A model generated the notes under the pieces. The model had not been told where the DNA came from and did no database searches. It worked only from the letters and a program-made list of their open reading frames with translations. A stretch of 64,000 nucleotides of DNA from Lysobacter arvi. Lineage in GTDB: Bacteria; Pseudomonadota; Gammaproteobacteria; Xanthomonadales; Xanthomonadaceae. Shown here one piece after another: positions 1 through 8,474 of this stretch. Both the position numbers and the translations under genes were made by a program. The DNA is taken from NCBI GenBank assembly GCA_031216755.1, contig JARUHG010000001.1:372001-436000 (forward strand), given 5' to 3'. Numbering within the stretch: position 1 is the first letter of the stretch; every line of letters starts with the position of its first letter.

Positions 1-135
1 GTGTTCGCGCTCGACGGCGCGCCGATGCGGCTGGACCAGCTCAAGCCCGGCGACGAGATCGACATGGCGTTCCACCTCAAGGGCCGCGTCCGCACGGCCT
101 CGAAGATCGTGCTGCTCCGGCCGGCAGGCGGCTGA
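1..135 (+). CDS. C-terminal end of an unidentified protein (partial)
   Basis: The frame is open from the first base and closes at TGA 133-135, leaving 44 residues that end in KIVLLRPAGG. The fragment contains LKPGDEIDMAF, a pattern common in small beta-barrel folds such as CusF-like or DUF5666-like modules, but it is too short for a family call. The GTG at base 1 is unlikely to be the start. It converges with the oxygenase gene, whose stop codon begins one base further on, so no independent terminator fits between them. Confidence 0.5.
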   Translation: MFALDGAPMRLDQLKPGDEIDMAFHLKGRVRTASKIVLLRPAGG

Positions 136-136
136 C

Positions 137-1045
137 TCAGGGCCAGCGGTCGAGGACCGACGGATCGACGCCGACGCGGCGACAGGCGCGCGGGGCGACG
201 CCATCGTTCAGCGCCGCGCGGAAGATCGGCGAAATCGTGCGCAGGGTGCGAGACGCGACGGTGGCGCGGGCACGTTCGAAACGGGTCGGCGCGAGCCTGC
301 GGATCGCCCATTCCGGAAGCAGCGCGGTGCCGGCGCCGAGGAACAGATCGCGCGACAGGCCCGCCGCCGGGACCGGCAGGCGGATGCGGGCGAGCACGCG
401 CAGCACTTCGCGCGAGCGCTCGTCCAGTCGCAGCTCGCCCTGCACGCGGGCGAAGAACGCGGCGACTTCGGCTTCCGAGCCGGGCACATCGCGCGCGCCC
501 AGCGCCTCGGCCACGCGCCGCACCTCGTCGTAATAGGCGTCGGCGGCGCCGACGGGCAGCGACAGCGGCGAATAGCGCCGGAAACCCTCGAGGAAGCCGA
601 AGCTCTCGGTCACGTGCACCCAGGTGAGCAGCGCCGGATCGTCGGCCCGATAGGCGCGTCCGTCCGGCATCGTGCCGCGCACCTGCTCGTGGATGCGGGC
701 GACGCGGTCGATGAGTTTGCGTGCTTCCGGGCGCGAGGCGTAGGTCGTGCCCGCGACGAAATTGGTCGTGCGACGCAGCCGGCCGACCAGGTCGGTGCGG
801 AAGTTCGAGTGATCCCACACGCCGGCCAGCGCGAGCGGGTGGAGCGTCTGCAGCATCAGCGCGCACAGGCCGCCGGCGAGCATGCCCGGAAAGTCGGAAT
901 GAACGCGCCAGGTGACGCTGTCCGGCCCGAACAGCCCGGGATCGCCCGCGGGATGGTCGTAGTCGATGCCGCTCTGCCCGCGCGGGAAGGCGGACAGCAC
1001 CCAGTGGCGGACGCGTTGGGCGGCGAGGGACTGCGGGGAGGGCAT
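137..1045 (-). CDS. Oxygenase MpaB family protein (DUF2236)
   Basis: This 302-residue protein matches the DUF2236 family, which is related to fungal MpaB and to the latex-clearing/rubber oxygenases, haem-dependent enzymes that cleave isoprenoid or hydrocarbon chains. Visible family marks are GDPGLFGPDSVTWRVHSD near the N-terminus, the LQTLHPLALAGVWDHS segment carrying a conserved histidine, and WVHVTESF in the middle with a second conserved histidine. There is no signal peptide, so a cytoplasmic location is likely. The length is typical. The substrate cannot be read from the sequence. It is a single gene convergent with the fragment at the left edge and divergent from uup. The ribosome-binding site is weak. 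Confidence 0.8.
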   Translation of the reverse strand: MPSPQSLAAQRVRHWVLSAFPRGQSGIDYDHPAGDPGLFGPDSVTWRVHSDFPGMLAGGLCALMLQTLHPLALAGVWDHSNFRTDLVGRLRRTTNFVAGTTYASRPEARKLIDRVARIHEQVRGTMPDGRAYRADDPALLTWVHVTESFGFLEGFRRYSPLSLPVGAADAYYDEVRRVAEALGARDVPGSEAEVAAFFARVQGELRLDERSREVLRVLARIRLPVPAAGLSRDLFLGAGTALLPEWAIRRLAPTRFERARATVASRTLRTISPIFRAALNDGVAPRACRRVGVDPSVLDRWP

Positions 1046-1251
1046 GGGCCGATGATCCCATCCCGTCGTTTCGTCCGCGCGATAGCGCCCTTACCGCGCC
1101 GGTTGGGCAACGAGCGGAACGATGCCGCCGTGCCTCTGTCGATGGCGCCGCTGGCGCAACGCTACGCATCCGGATACTCCGGGCCCGACCAGCCACGGCC
1201 GGACGTTCGGAGCCTTCGCGGCATACCGCGAAGGTCGCCTCCCTCACCCGG

Positions 1252-1257
1252 TAGAAT
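1252..1257 (+). promoter_or_regulatory. Candidate -10 element (TAGAAT) of a leaderless uup transcript
   Basis: TAGAAT lies only 6 bases before the uup ATG, so a start of transcription about 7 bases downstream would fall on the ATG itself. No Shine-Dalgarno sequence is present; the gap is all C. The same TAGAAT-6-ATG arrangement occurs at nfuA (50871). No convincing -35 hexamer is visible. Confidence 0.5.
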
Positions 1258-1263
1258 CCCCCC

Positions 1264-3147
1264 ATGCCCCTGATCACCCTGAACAACGTCGACTACGGCG
1301 TCGGCGGCCCTTTGCTGCTTTCCGACGTCGTCCTGTCCATCGAGCCCGGCGAGCGCATCGCGCTGATCGGCCGCAACGGCGCCGGCAAGTCCACGCTGAT
1401 GAAGCTCATCGCCGGCGACCTGCAGGCCGACGACGGCGAGGTCCGCCGCGAAGGCGGCGTGCGCGTCGCGCGGCTGGAACAGGAAGTGCCGCCCGGCGCC
1501 GACGGCGACGTCTGGGACGTGGTCGCCGGCGGCCTGGGCGAACTCGGCCACTGGCTCGCGCAGTTCCATCACCTCAGCCACGCCGACCACGTCGACACCG
1601 ATGCGCTGGCGAAGGTCCAGCAGAAGATCGAGGACGCCAACGGCTGGTCGCTCGACCAGCGCGTGACCGAGACCCTGCAGCGCCTGGAGCTCGACGGCGA
1701 CGCCGTGTTCGCGCGCCTGTCCGGCGGCATGAAGCGCCGCGTGCTGCTCGCCCGCGCGCTGGTGTCCTCGCCCGACGTGCTGCTGCTGGACGAGCCGACC
1801 AACCACCTGGACATCGAGGCCATCGACTGGCTCGAAGGCTTCCTGAAGGCGTGGCAGGGCGCGTTGGTGTTCGTCACCCACGATCGCCGCTTCCTGCGTT
1901 CGCTGGCCACGCGCATCGTGGAGATCGACCGCGGCCAGGTCACCAGCTGGCCCGGCGACTGGGACAACTACGTGCGCCGCCGCGAGGAGCGCCTGAACGC
2001 CGAAGCGCAGGAAAACGCGCGTTTCGACAAGCTGCTCGCGCAGGAGGAAGTGTGGATCCGGCAGGGCATCAAGGCCCGCCGCACGCGCGACGAGGGCCGC
2101 GTGACGCGCCTGAAGCAGATGCGCGTGGAGCGCTCGCAGCGACGGGAGTTGCAGGGCAACGTGAAGATGGACTTCGCGCAGAGCGAGTCGTCGGGCAAGA
2201 AGGTGGTGGAGGCGAAGGAGGTCAACTTCGCCTATGGCGATCGCGTGCTGGTGCGCGATCTGTCCACGACGATCTTCCGCGGCGACCGCATCGGCCTGAT
2301 CGGCCCCAACGGCAGCGGGAAGACCACGCTGCTGAAGCTGCTGCTGGGCGAGCTGAAGCCGCAATCGGGCGAAGTGAAGCTCGGCAGCAACCTGCAGATC
2401 GCGTATTTCGACCAGTACCGCGCGACGCTGCGCGAGGACTGGAATGCGCTGGAGAACGTCGCCGAAGGTCGCGAGTTCGTCGAGGTGGGCGGCAAGTCCA
2501 AGCACGTCATCGGCTACCTGCAGGACTTCCTGTTCACGCCCGAGCGCGCCCGCGCGCCGATCACGCGCCTGTCCGGCGGCGAACGCAACCGCCTGCTGCT
2601 GGCCAAGCTGTTCGCGCAGCCGTCCAATCTGCTGGTGATGGACGAACCGACCAACGACCTCGACGTCGAAACGCTCGAACTGCTCGAGGAACTGCTGGGC
2701 GACTATCCCGGCACGCTGCTGCTGGTCAGCCACGATCGCGACTTCCTCGACAACGTCGTGACCTCCACGCTGGTGATGGAAGGCGAGGGCGTGGTCGGCG
2801 AATACGTCGGCGGCTACACCGACTGGTTGCGGCAGCGGCCGGTGAAATCCGCGCCCGCCGCGAACGCGAAGCCGGCGACCGGTACCGCTTCGCCCGCGGC
2901 GCCCGCGAGCCCCGCGGCGGCCGCGCCGAAGAAGAAGCTCAGCTACAAGGACGCGCGCGAACTGGAGCAGCTGCCGGCGCGCATCGAGCAACTGGAAACG
3001 GCGGTCGCCGCGCTGGCCGCGCAGATGAACGAGCCGGCGTTCTACCAGCGCGACGCGGCGGCGATCGCCGCGCACACCGACCTGATGGCCAGGACGCAGG
3101 CGGAGCTGGATGCGGCGTACGAGCGCTGGAATGAACTGGAAGGGTGA
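1264..3147 (+). CDS. uup: ABC-F family ATPase Uup
   Basis: A 627-residue cytoplasmic ABC-F protein with two ATPase domains and no membrane segments. Walker A motifs are GRNGAGKST (residues 36-44) and GPNGSGKTT (about 347-355). Signature motifs are LSGGMKRR and LSGGERNR, and each domain has a DEPTN Walker B. The linker WIRQGIKARRTRDEGRV is characteristic of Uup among the ABC-F paralogues. The last ~110 residues are an Ala/Pro-rich linker followed by the coiled-coil C-terminal domain that binds DNA in Uup. The family acts on ribosomes, and Uup also affects transposon excision and replication-intermediate stability. The gene stands alone, and a palindromic repeat follows the stop. Confidence 0.95.
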   Translation: MPLITLNNVDYGVGGPLLLSDVVLSIEPGERIALIGRNGAGKSTLMKLIAGDLQADDGEVRREGGVRVARLEQEVPPGADGDVWDVVAGGLGELGHWLAQFHHLSHADHVDTDALAKVQQKIEDANGWSLDQRVTETLQRLELDGDAVFARLSGGMKRRVLLARALVSSPDVLLLDEPTNHLDIEAIDWLEGFLKAWQGALVFVTHDRRFLRSLATRIVEIDRGQVTSWPGDWDNYVRRREERLNAEAQENARFDKLLAQEEVWIRQGIKARRTRDEGRVTRLKQMRVERSQRRELQGNVKMDFAQSESSGKKVVEAKEVNFAYGDRVLVRDLSTTIFRGDRIGLIGPNGSGKTTLLKLLLGELKPQSGEVKLGSNLQIAYFDQYRATLREDWNALENVAEGREFVEVGGKSKHVIGYLQDFLFTPERARAPITRLSGGERNRLLLAKLFAQPSNLLVMDEPTNDLDVETLELLEELLGDYPGTLLLVSHDRDFLDNVVTSTLVMEGEGVVGEYVGGYTDWLRQRPVKSAPAANAKPATGTASPAAPASPAAAAPKKKLSYKDARELEQLPARIEQLETAVAALAAQMNEPAFYQRDAAAIAAHTDLMARTQAELDAAYERWNELEG

Positions 3148-3160
3148 TTGGCTGCCTTAG

Positions 3161-3183
3161 CCCCTCTCCCGAGGGGAGAGGGG
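3161..3183. repeat. 23-bp palindromic intergenic repeat, copy 1
   Basis: Ten-base arms CCCCTCTCCC and GGGAGAGGGG enclose a 3-base loop. An identical 23-mer occurs at 29748-29770 and a decayed version at 36306-36325. It sits 14 bases after the uup stop and could fold as a transcription-terminating hairpin, but its recurrence at unrelated loci marks it as a dispersed xanthomonad-type intergenic repeat. Confidence 0.75.
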
Positions 3184-3250
3184 CCGAAACGTCGGGCCTT
3201 CAAGCCCGTCCGTCTCACCCCACGAGACGCGCCCGTCGCACACTCGCGCG

Positions 3251-3871
3251 ATGCCGCGCGCCACTGCCCTCACCGACGATCTCTTCGCTGCCGACGCGGC
3301 GAACGACGGCCCGCGCACGCTCATCGAAGACGACCAGGGCGGGATCCGCTACTGGCCGCGCTTCCTTGCGGATGAGCTCGCCGCGCGCTGGTTCGACGAA
3401 CTGAAAACCGGCGTCGCCTGGGAAGCCCAGCGTCGTCCGATGTACGACCGCATCGTGGACGTGCCGCGACTCGTCGCGTCCTACCGCTTCGAGGACGACG
3501 GCATTCCCGCGCCGTTGATTGACGGCGTCGAGCGCGTGCGCGCCCACCTGGACGAGCCGTTCAACGCCGTGGGCCTGAACTTCTACCGCGACGGCAACGA
3601 CAGCGTGGCGCCGCACGGCGACAAGCTGCACATGCTCAAGGAAGGCCATCCCATCGCGCTGGTGTCGCTGGGATCGCCGCGCCGCATGACGATCCGCGAC
3701 AACGCCTCGCGCAAGGCGCTGCATATCGAGCTGGAACCCGGCAGCCTGCTGGTGATGAGCCACGCCAGCCAGCTCACGCACGAACACGGCGTGCCGAAGA
3801 CGAAAGCGCCCGTCGGGCCGCGCATCAGCCTGGCCTATCGCGTGCGGCCGCCGCGCTCCGCACGCGGCTGA
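3251..3871 (+). CDS. Alpha-ketoglutarate-dependent dioxygenase, AlkB-like
   Basis: A 206-residue protein of the 2-oxoglutarate/Fe(II) AlkB superfamily, which oxidatively removes alkyl groups from nucleic acids or proteins. The iron ligands are visible as H122-x-D124 in APHGDKLHM and a distal histidine in THEHG (177 or 179). RISLAYR near residue 195 supplies the arginine that binds 2-oxoglutarate. NFYRDGNDSVAPHGD is the typical AlkB/ALKBH2-3 context, pointing to DNA or RNA alkylation repair, although the true substrate is unproven. It is monocistronic and convergent with the NHL/M23 gene. No adaptive-response regulator (Ada) lies nearby. Confidence 0.85.
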   Translation: MPRATALTDDLFAADAANDGPRTLIEDDQGGIRYWPRFLADELAARWFDELKTGVAWEAQRRPMYDRIVDVPRLVASYRFEDDGIPAPLIDGVERVRAHLDEPFNAVGLNFYRDGNDSVAPHGDKLHMLKEGHPIALVSLGSPRRMTIRDNASRKALHIELEPGSLLVMSHASQLTHEHGVPKTKAPVGPRISLAYRVRPPRSARG

Positions 3872-3874
3872 CGC

Positions 3875-5980
3875 TCACTCCAGGCGCACCGGCAGATCGC
3901 GCCCGACCGTGGCGACGTTGCCGCTGTAATCGCGCGCCGTGATGCGCAGCACGTAGTCGCCAGCGGGCAGTTCGTCCGGCCGCCACTGGCCCGTCGCGAG
4001 CACGCCGCTGCGCACCGTGTTGGTCAGCAGGTACTGGAAGCGGGTGATGGCGCTGCCATGCACCGTGATGCCGCTGGCCGGGCCGTAGGCCACCTTTACC
4101 GCGTCCGGATCGGCCGGCATGCGGTCGAACTCGATGTTCATGCGCGGCTGCTCGTAACCGGGCAGCGGCGCCCCCGTGGCGTCGAGCCACTGGTAACCCA
4201 GCGCATGCAGCCCGAGCCGTCGCCGCGGCAGGTTGCGATCGACCTGGTCCCACGCATCCACGGCGATCTGCACGCCCGGCGTCGCGCGCGAGAGCACCAG
4301 CCGGCCGTCGCGGCGCATGGCCAGCGGCTGGTCCTGCGCGTCGAGCAGTTCGATGCGGTCGATGCGCGGCGCGTAGTGGTCGGCGTAGTTGGCGAAGCCC
4401 AGCGCCACCGCATTGCGTTCGTAGCCGACGGCGCCGACGCTCAGGTGCACGTGCGCCATGCCGTTGATCGTGCCCAGCACGTCGCCCGCCTTGATGCGCG
4501 TGCCGCGGCGTACGCGGACGCGCTCGGGTTTGCCGTCCTCGCCATCGACGATCACGAATCGCGACGCATCCAGCGGCTCGCCGCGCGGCGTGCGGCCCAC
4601 GCGCATGTGGATGTAGCCGAGCGTGTCGATCGCCAGGCCTTCGCCCAGCTCGCCGAACCCCCACGCGGCATGGGGGCTGCTGACCTTGCCATCGGCGATG
4701 GCGAGCACCTCCTGGCCGACGTCGCCGCGGATGTCGAGCCCGCCGTGCAGATGGTCGCGGTTCTCGCGCTGGTAGTTGCCGCGCACTTCGCCGAGCGTGC
4801 CGACTACTTCGTGCCAGCCGTCCTGCGGCCGCAGCGGCCAGCGACCGGCCGTCGCGGGCAGCGGCGAGTCGGGCGAGGGGCCGACGATCTGCGGCGTCGG
4901 TGGCGCATCGCGCGTCGCGTCCACCGGTCGCACCCGGTGCACGCGGTACGCGCCGGCGTCGGCCAGGAGCAGCGTGCCGTCTTCGGCCACCGCGAGACCG
5001 GACGGCCGCGACAATCGCTGCGCCTGCGTCTGTCCGGTGATCGGGTGCGCGCTGCCGTCGCGGGCGAACTGCACCAGGCCGCGGTACATCTCGCCGACGT
5101 ACAGCACGCCGTCGTGCGCGATCGCCAGGCTGAGCGGCCGATGCACCGGAGGATGTTCGTCGCCGGGCATCGCGCGGGCGAGCGTCGTGACTTCGCCGGT
5201 CGGCGTGATGCGGCGGATCGCGTTGTTGCGCAGGTCGGCGACATGGACGCGGTTCATCGCGTCGACCGCGACTGCGGTGGGCGTGTCGAAGCGCGCCTGT
5301 TCGCCGGGCCCATCGACGTCGCCCGGGCGGTCGCCGCCGGCGAGCGTGCTCACCACGCCGTCGCGCGAGATGACGCGGATGCGGTCGTTGTAGGTGTCGG
5401 CCACGTACACGCGCCCGTCGGGGCCGACCGCGACGCCGGTCGGTCCATCGAAACGCGCGTGCGCGCCGGGTCCGTCGACGAAGCCCGGCGTGCCGTCGCC
5501 GGCCAGCGTGGTCACCGTGCCCTGCGGCGTGATCCGGCGGATCGCGTGATTGCCGGTGTCGGCGACGTACAGGTTTCCGTCGCGATCGAAGGCGAGGCCC
5601 GAGGGCGTGTCGAACGCCGCCGCGGCGCCGACGCCGTCGACGAACCCCTCGATCGAGCCGGCGAAGGTGGACACGGTGCCGTCCGCCGCGATCCGGCGAA
5701 TGCGGTTGTTGTCGCCGGCATCGGCGACGAACACCGCGCCGTCCTTCGCCACCGCGATGCCGTACGGATCGGCGAACCGCGCCTGCCGGGCCGCGCCGTC
5801 GCGCAGGCCGGCAACGCCGTCGCCCGCGACCAGGTCGATGTACCCCGGCCAGCCGATCGTCGTCGCCGCCGGGCCGAGCACCGCCTGCGCCAACGGCGGC
5901 TTGCGTTCGAACACCCAGGTCGCGGCGAGTGCCGCTGCGGTTGCGATCACCACCACCGCCAGCCATCCGTTGCGGGACAT
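3875..5980 (-). CDS. NHL-repeat beta-propeller fused to LytM/M23 peptidase domain
   Basis: A 701-residue exported or membrane-anchored protein. An N-terminal hydrophobic segment (about 6-25) is followed by about six NHL repeats (residues 40-340), each with the GIAV..G.VFVADAGNNRIRRI..G.V.T.AG pattern. Then comes an M23 (LytM) domain with H-x3-D in HGGLDI (about 410) and HVH (about 511), the two zinc-binding motifs, so it may be catalytically competent. The C-terminal ~170 residues are beta-rich and end in a Big/Y_Y_Y-like segment (YVLRITARDYSGN). The start is the ATG after ACGAGGAAGCGC; a longer upstream frame has no signal sequence. It is likely a periplasmic peptidoglycan-directed protein. 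The propeller/peptidase pairing is unusual. Confidence 0.8.
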   Translation of the reverse strand: MSRNGWLAVVVIATAAALAATWVFERKPPLAQAVLGPAATTIGWPGYIDLVAGDGVAGLRDGAARQARFADPYGIAVAKDGAVFVADAGDNNRIRRIAADGTVSTFAGSIEGFVDGVGAAAAFDTPSGLAFDRDGNLYVADTGNHAIRRITPQGTVTTLAGDGTPGFVDGPGAHARFDGPTGVAVGPDGRVYVADTYNDRIRVISRDGVVSTLAGGDRPGDVDGPGEQARFDTPTAVAVDAMNRVHVADLRNNAIRRITPTGEVTTLARAMPGDEHPPVHRPLSLAIAHDGVLYVGEMYRGLVQFARDGSAHPITGQTQAQRLSRPSGLAVAEDGTLLLADAGAYRVHRVRPVDATRDAPPTPQIVGPSPDSPLPATAGRWPLRPQDGWHEVVGTLGEVRGNYQRENRDHLHGGLDIRGDVGQEVLAIADGKVSSPHAAWGFGELGEGLAIDTLGYIHMRVGRTPRGEPLDASRFVIVDGEDGKPERVRVRRGTRIKAGDVLGTINGMAHVHLSVGAVGYERNAVALGFANYADHYAPRIDRIELLDAQDQPLAMRRDGRLVLSRATPGVQIAVDAWDQVDRNLPRRRLGLHALGYQWLDATGAPLPGYEQPRMNIEFDRMPADPDAVKVAYGPASGITVHGSAITRFQYLLTNTVRSGVLATGQWRPDELPAGDYVLRITARDYSGNVATVGRDLPVRLE

Positions 5981-6098
5981 GCGCTTCCTCGTCGTGCGTG
6001 GGCCACGATTATTGCGCGCCTCGTGCGGCGGGCCCACCCTTGCGCGTGGCGGTCGGCGCGCGCCTAATCGCGCTGGTTTTCGACGATGGGAGCGTGCG

Positions 6099-6632
6099 AT
6101 GCGTGGGATCCTGGCCGCTGGCGTGCTGCCGCTGGCGCTGATGTGCACACCCGCGACCGCGGCCGTGAAGGACGCGACCGCGGGCGGCTTCACGGTGGAG
6201 AACACCGAAACCGTGCCGGTCGACGCCGACGCGGCATGGAAAGCGCTCGTCCAGGAGGTGGACCGCTGGTGGCCGAAGGACCACAGCTGGTGGGGCGCCG
6301 AATCGAAACTCTCGATCGACGCGCGCGCGGGCGGATGCTTCTGCGAGACCGCCGGCGCACGCCAGGCCCAGCACATGGCGGTGGTGTTCGTCGATCCCGG
6401 CAAGACGCTGCGCATGACCGGCGGCCTGGGCCCGCTGCAGGGCATGGGTCTGAGCGGCGCGCTGGAGTTCCGGCTCGCGCCGGCCGATGGCGGCGGCACG
6501 CGCATCACGCTGTTCTACCGCGCCGGCGGCTACACGCCGGACGATCTGTCGAAGTTCGCGCCGGTCGTCGACAAGGTCCAGGCGCAGCAGCTGCGCGGGC
6601 TGGCGGATTTCCTGCGCAAGCCGGCGCGGTGA
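6099..6632 (+). CDS. SRPBCC/START-fold exported protein
   Basis: A 177-residue protein with a clear Sec signal peptide (MRGILAAGVLPLALMCTPATAA). The rest resembles the polyketide-cyclase/AHSA1 (SRPBCC) fold: TVPVDADAAWKALV opens the domain, with WWPKDHSWWG and LEFRLAP...GTRITLFYRAGG following. Such folds bind hydrophobic ligands; none is known here. The stop overlaps a possible GTG start of thpR (GTGA), so the two genes are probably co-transcribed. It is divergent from the NHL/M23 gene, with 118 bases between starts. Confidence 0.75.
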   Translation: MRGILAAGVLPLALMCTPATAAVKDATAGGFTVENTETVPVDADAAWKALVQEVDRWWPKDHSWWGAESKLSIDARAGGCFCETAGARQAQHMAVVFVDPGKTLRMTGGLGPLQGMGLSGALEFRLAPADGGGTRITLFYRAGGYTPDDLSKFAPVVDKVQAQQLRGLADFLRKPAR

Positions 6633-6637
6633 CGGCG

Positions 6638-7210
6638 ATGCAGATGGGGCTCGGATTCGACGACGCCCAGGACGGCCGGATGCACCGGCTGTTCTTCGCG
6701 CTGTGGCCGGACGACGCGTTGCGCGCGCGCATCGCGGAAACCGCCGCGTCGGTGGTGGCCGATCATGCGCCGGGCGGTCGTCCGCTCAAGCCGGCGCGGT
6801 ATCACGTCACGATGCAGTTCCTCGGCGATTTCCGGCCGTTGCCGCCATCGCTGCTGGACGACGCCCGCGCCGCGGCGGACGCGGTGCGTTCGCCGGCGTT
6901 CGACCTGTCGCTGGACCAAGTGGGCAGCTTCCGCGGCGCGAACGTGTGGTGGCTCGGTTCGCAGCAGGCGCCCGACGCGCTGCGCGCGCTGTACGACGCG
7001 CTCGGGCGGTCGCTGTTGCAGCATCGCGTGCCGGTGAAGGCGTCGACGTCGTTCGCGCCGCATCTGACCGTGCAGCGCGACGTGCGCCGGCACATCGCCC
7101 CCATTCCGGTGCCGCCGCTCGCGTGGGCGGTGCGCGAGTTCGTGCTGATCGACAGCGATCCCGGCCGCGGCGCGCCCTACGAGGTGGTCGGGCGGTGGCC
7201 GCTGGGCTGA
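6638..7210 (+). CDS. thpR: RNA 2',3'-cyclic phosphodiesterase ThpR
   Basis: A 190-residue member of the 2H phosphoesterase (LigT/ThpR) family, which opens 2',3'-cyclic phosphate ends of RNA to the 2'-phosphate. Both catalytic H-x-T motifs are present: HVTMQFLG near residue 55 and HLTVQRD near 143. HRLFFALWPDD at the N-terminus is typical of the family. A GTG at 6629 would give three extra residues and a 4-base overlap with the preceding gene. I prefer ATG 6638. The function and cellular RNA target in bacteria are poorly understood. Confidence 0.88.
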   Translation: MQMGLGFDDAQDGRMHRLFFALWPDDALRARIAETAASVVADHAPGGRPLKPARYHVTMQFLGDFRPLPPSLLDDARAAADAVRSPAFDLSLDQVGSFRGANVWWLGSQQAPDALRALYDALGRSLLQHRVPVKASTSFAPHLTVQRDVRRHIAPIPVPPLAWAVREFVLIDSDPGRGAPYEVVGRWPLG

Positions 7211-7388
7211 GTGCTTCAGCGACGCAGCGCGATGCCGGGCCAGCGCTGACGCTCGCGTCCTCACGAACGAGGACGAACTCGCGCACGGCGACGAAGAGCG
7301 CCGGCGTTCGGTCATCGAGCGGCGTGCGCACGAAGGCCAGTAGCCGGCCGCAACGTTCGCCGCCCGCAATGCCCTTCAGGAGAGCCGC

Positions 7389-7988
7389 ATGCTCATCATC
7401 GATCCGCGTATCGATGCCTACATCGCACAGGCCGCCGACTTCGCCCGGCCGCTGCTCGTGCATATCCGCGAGGGCGTGCATGCCGCATGCCCCGACGCGG
7501 AGGAAACGCTGAAGTGGGGCATGCCCAGCTTCACCTGGCGCGGGAAGATCCTGTGCGGGATGGCCGCCTTCAAGCAGCACGTGACGCTGTGGTTCCGGGA
7601 AGGACGCTCGGTCGTGGGCGACGACGCCAGTCGCGAGGCGATGGGCCAGTTCGGCCGCATCACGAAGAAATCCGAACTGCCCGGAAAGCGCGAACTCGCC
7701 GGCTACGTGAAGCAGGCGATGGCACGGATCGAAACTGCCGCGATTGAACCCGCGACGAAGAAACCGGCCGCAAAGGCGGCGCTGCCCGTGCCGGACGACC
7801 TGGCCGCCGCGCTGCGCCGCAACGCGAAGGCGCGCGCGACGTTCGACGGCTTCGCGCCGGGGTATCGGCGCGATTACATCGAATGGATCGTCGGGGCCAA
7901 GCGCGAAGACACCCGGCAGCGCCGCGTCGTGCAGGCGGTGGAGTGGCTCGCGGAAGGCAAGACGCGGAACTGGAAGTACGTGAAGTAG
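7389..7988 (+). CDS. YdeI/OmpD-associated family protein (DUF1801 plus OmdA)
   Basis: A 199-residue cytoplasmic protein with two recognisable parts: a DUF1801 domain (residues 1-110, with CPDAEETLKWGMPSFTWRGKILCGMAAFKQHVTLWF) and a C-terminal OmdA-type segment (LPVPDDLAAALRRNAKARATFDGFAPGYRRDYIEWIVGAKREDTRQRRV). The arrangement is that of the YdeI family. A biochemical role is not established. A Shine-Dalgarno AGGAG sits 8 bases before the ATG. It stands alone, and the 178 bases before it hold nothing I can name. Confidence 0.85.
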   Translation: MLIIDPRIDAYIAQAADFARPLLVHIREGVHAACPDAEETLKWGMPSFTWRGKILCGMAAFKQHVTLWFREGRSVVGDDASREAMGQFGRITKKSELPGKRELAGYVKQAMARIETAAIEPATKKPAAKAALPVPDDLAAALRRNAKARATFDGFAPGYRRDYIEWIVGAKREDTRQRRVVQAVEWLAEGKTRNWKYVK

Positions 7989-8012
7989 ACGGGGGCGTGT
8001 GGCCTTTCGCGT

Positions 8013-8399
8013 TCACTGCGACCGCAACGGCTCCACGACCGCGGCCCATGCCAGCGCGGCGTCGTGTTCCTCCGGCTCGAATGCGCGGATTTCGGTGTGC
8101 GGGAAGAAGCGTCCGGAGAACTCGGAGATCTCCGCCAGCCAGCGCTTGTCGGTGACGATCGCGCCGCGCGCGAAGCGGCCGTACTCCCCGAATTTGGTCA
8201 CGAAGTATCGCAGGTCCTTCGCCAGCGCCTCGGGTGTGAGGCCGGTGAAACCGGTCATGTCGCAGTACACGCCGATGCGTTCGTGCAGGCGCAGGCGGCC
8301 TTCGATGTCGGCGATGCAGCGGTCGTAGTCGGCGCCCTCCAGCGTTCCGCTGAACCGGTAGGCGCCCACGTGCGAGGGCGAGGGCAGGATGTCGATCAT
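8013..8399 (-). CDS. STAS/SpoIIAA-like protein
   Basis: A 128-residue protein starting MIDILPSPSHVGAYRFSGTLEGADYD. The pattern RIGVYCDMTGFTGLTPEALAKDLRYFVTKFGEYGRFARGAIVTDKRW matches the SpoIIAA-like (DUF3478) STAS family. The serine phosphorylated in true SpoIIAA proteins is not obvious, so an anti-sigma antagonist role is not supported. An in-frame TTG 20 codons upstream could extend it; ATG 8399 gives the conventional family N-terminus. It is the last gene of a minus-strand run and lies 75 bases after the lipoprotein gene. Confidence 0.75.
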   Translation of the reverse strand: MIDILPSPSHVGAYRFSGTLEGADYDRCIADIEGRLRLHERIGVYCDMTGFTGLTPEALAKDLRYFVTKFGEYGRFARGAIVTDKRWLAEISEFSGRFFPHTEIRAFEPEEHDAALAWAAVVEPLRSQ

Positions 8400-8474
8400 G
8401 GCGTCGTCCGTGCGGAACCCGGCGACAGCGTGCGTCGGGTCAGGTTCAAGGCGCGTCAAGACGCGCGGTGCGCA

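Noticed and set aside
3161..3183. Classical intrinsic terminator for uup
   Set aside because: No T tract follows, and the same 23 bases recur at 29748, so it is listed as a dispersed repeat that may terminate only weakly.
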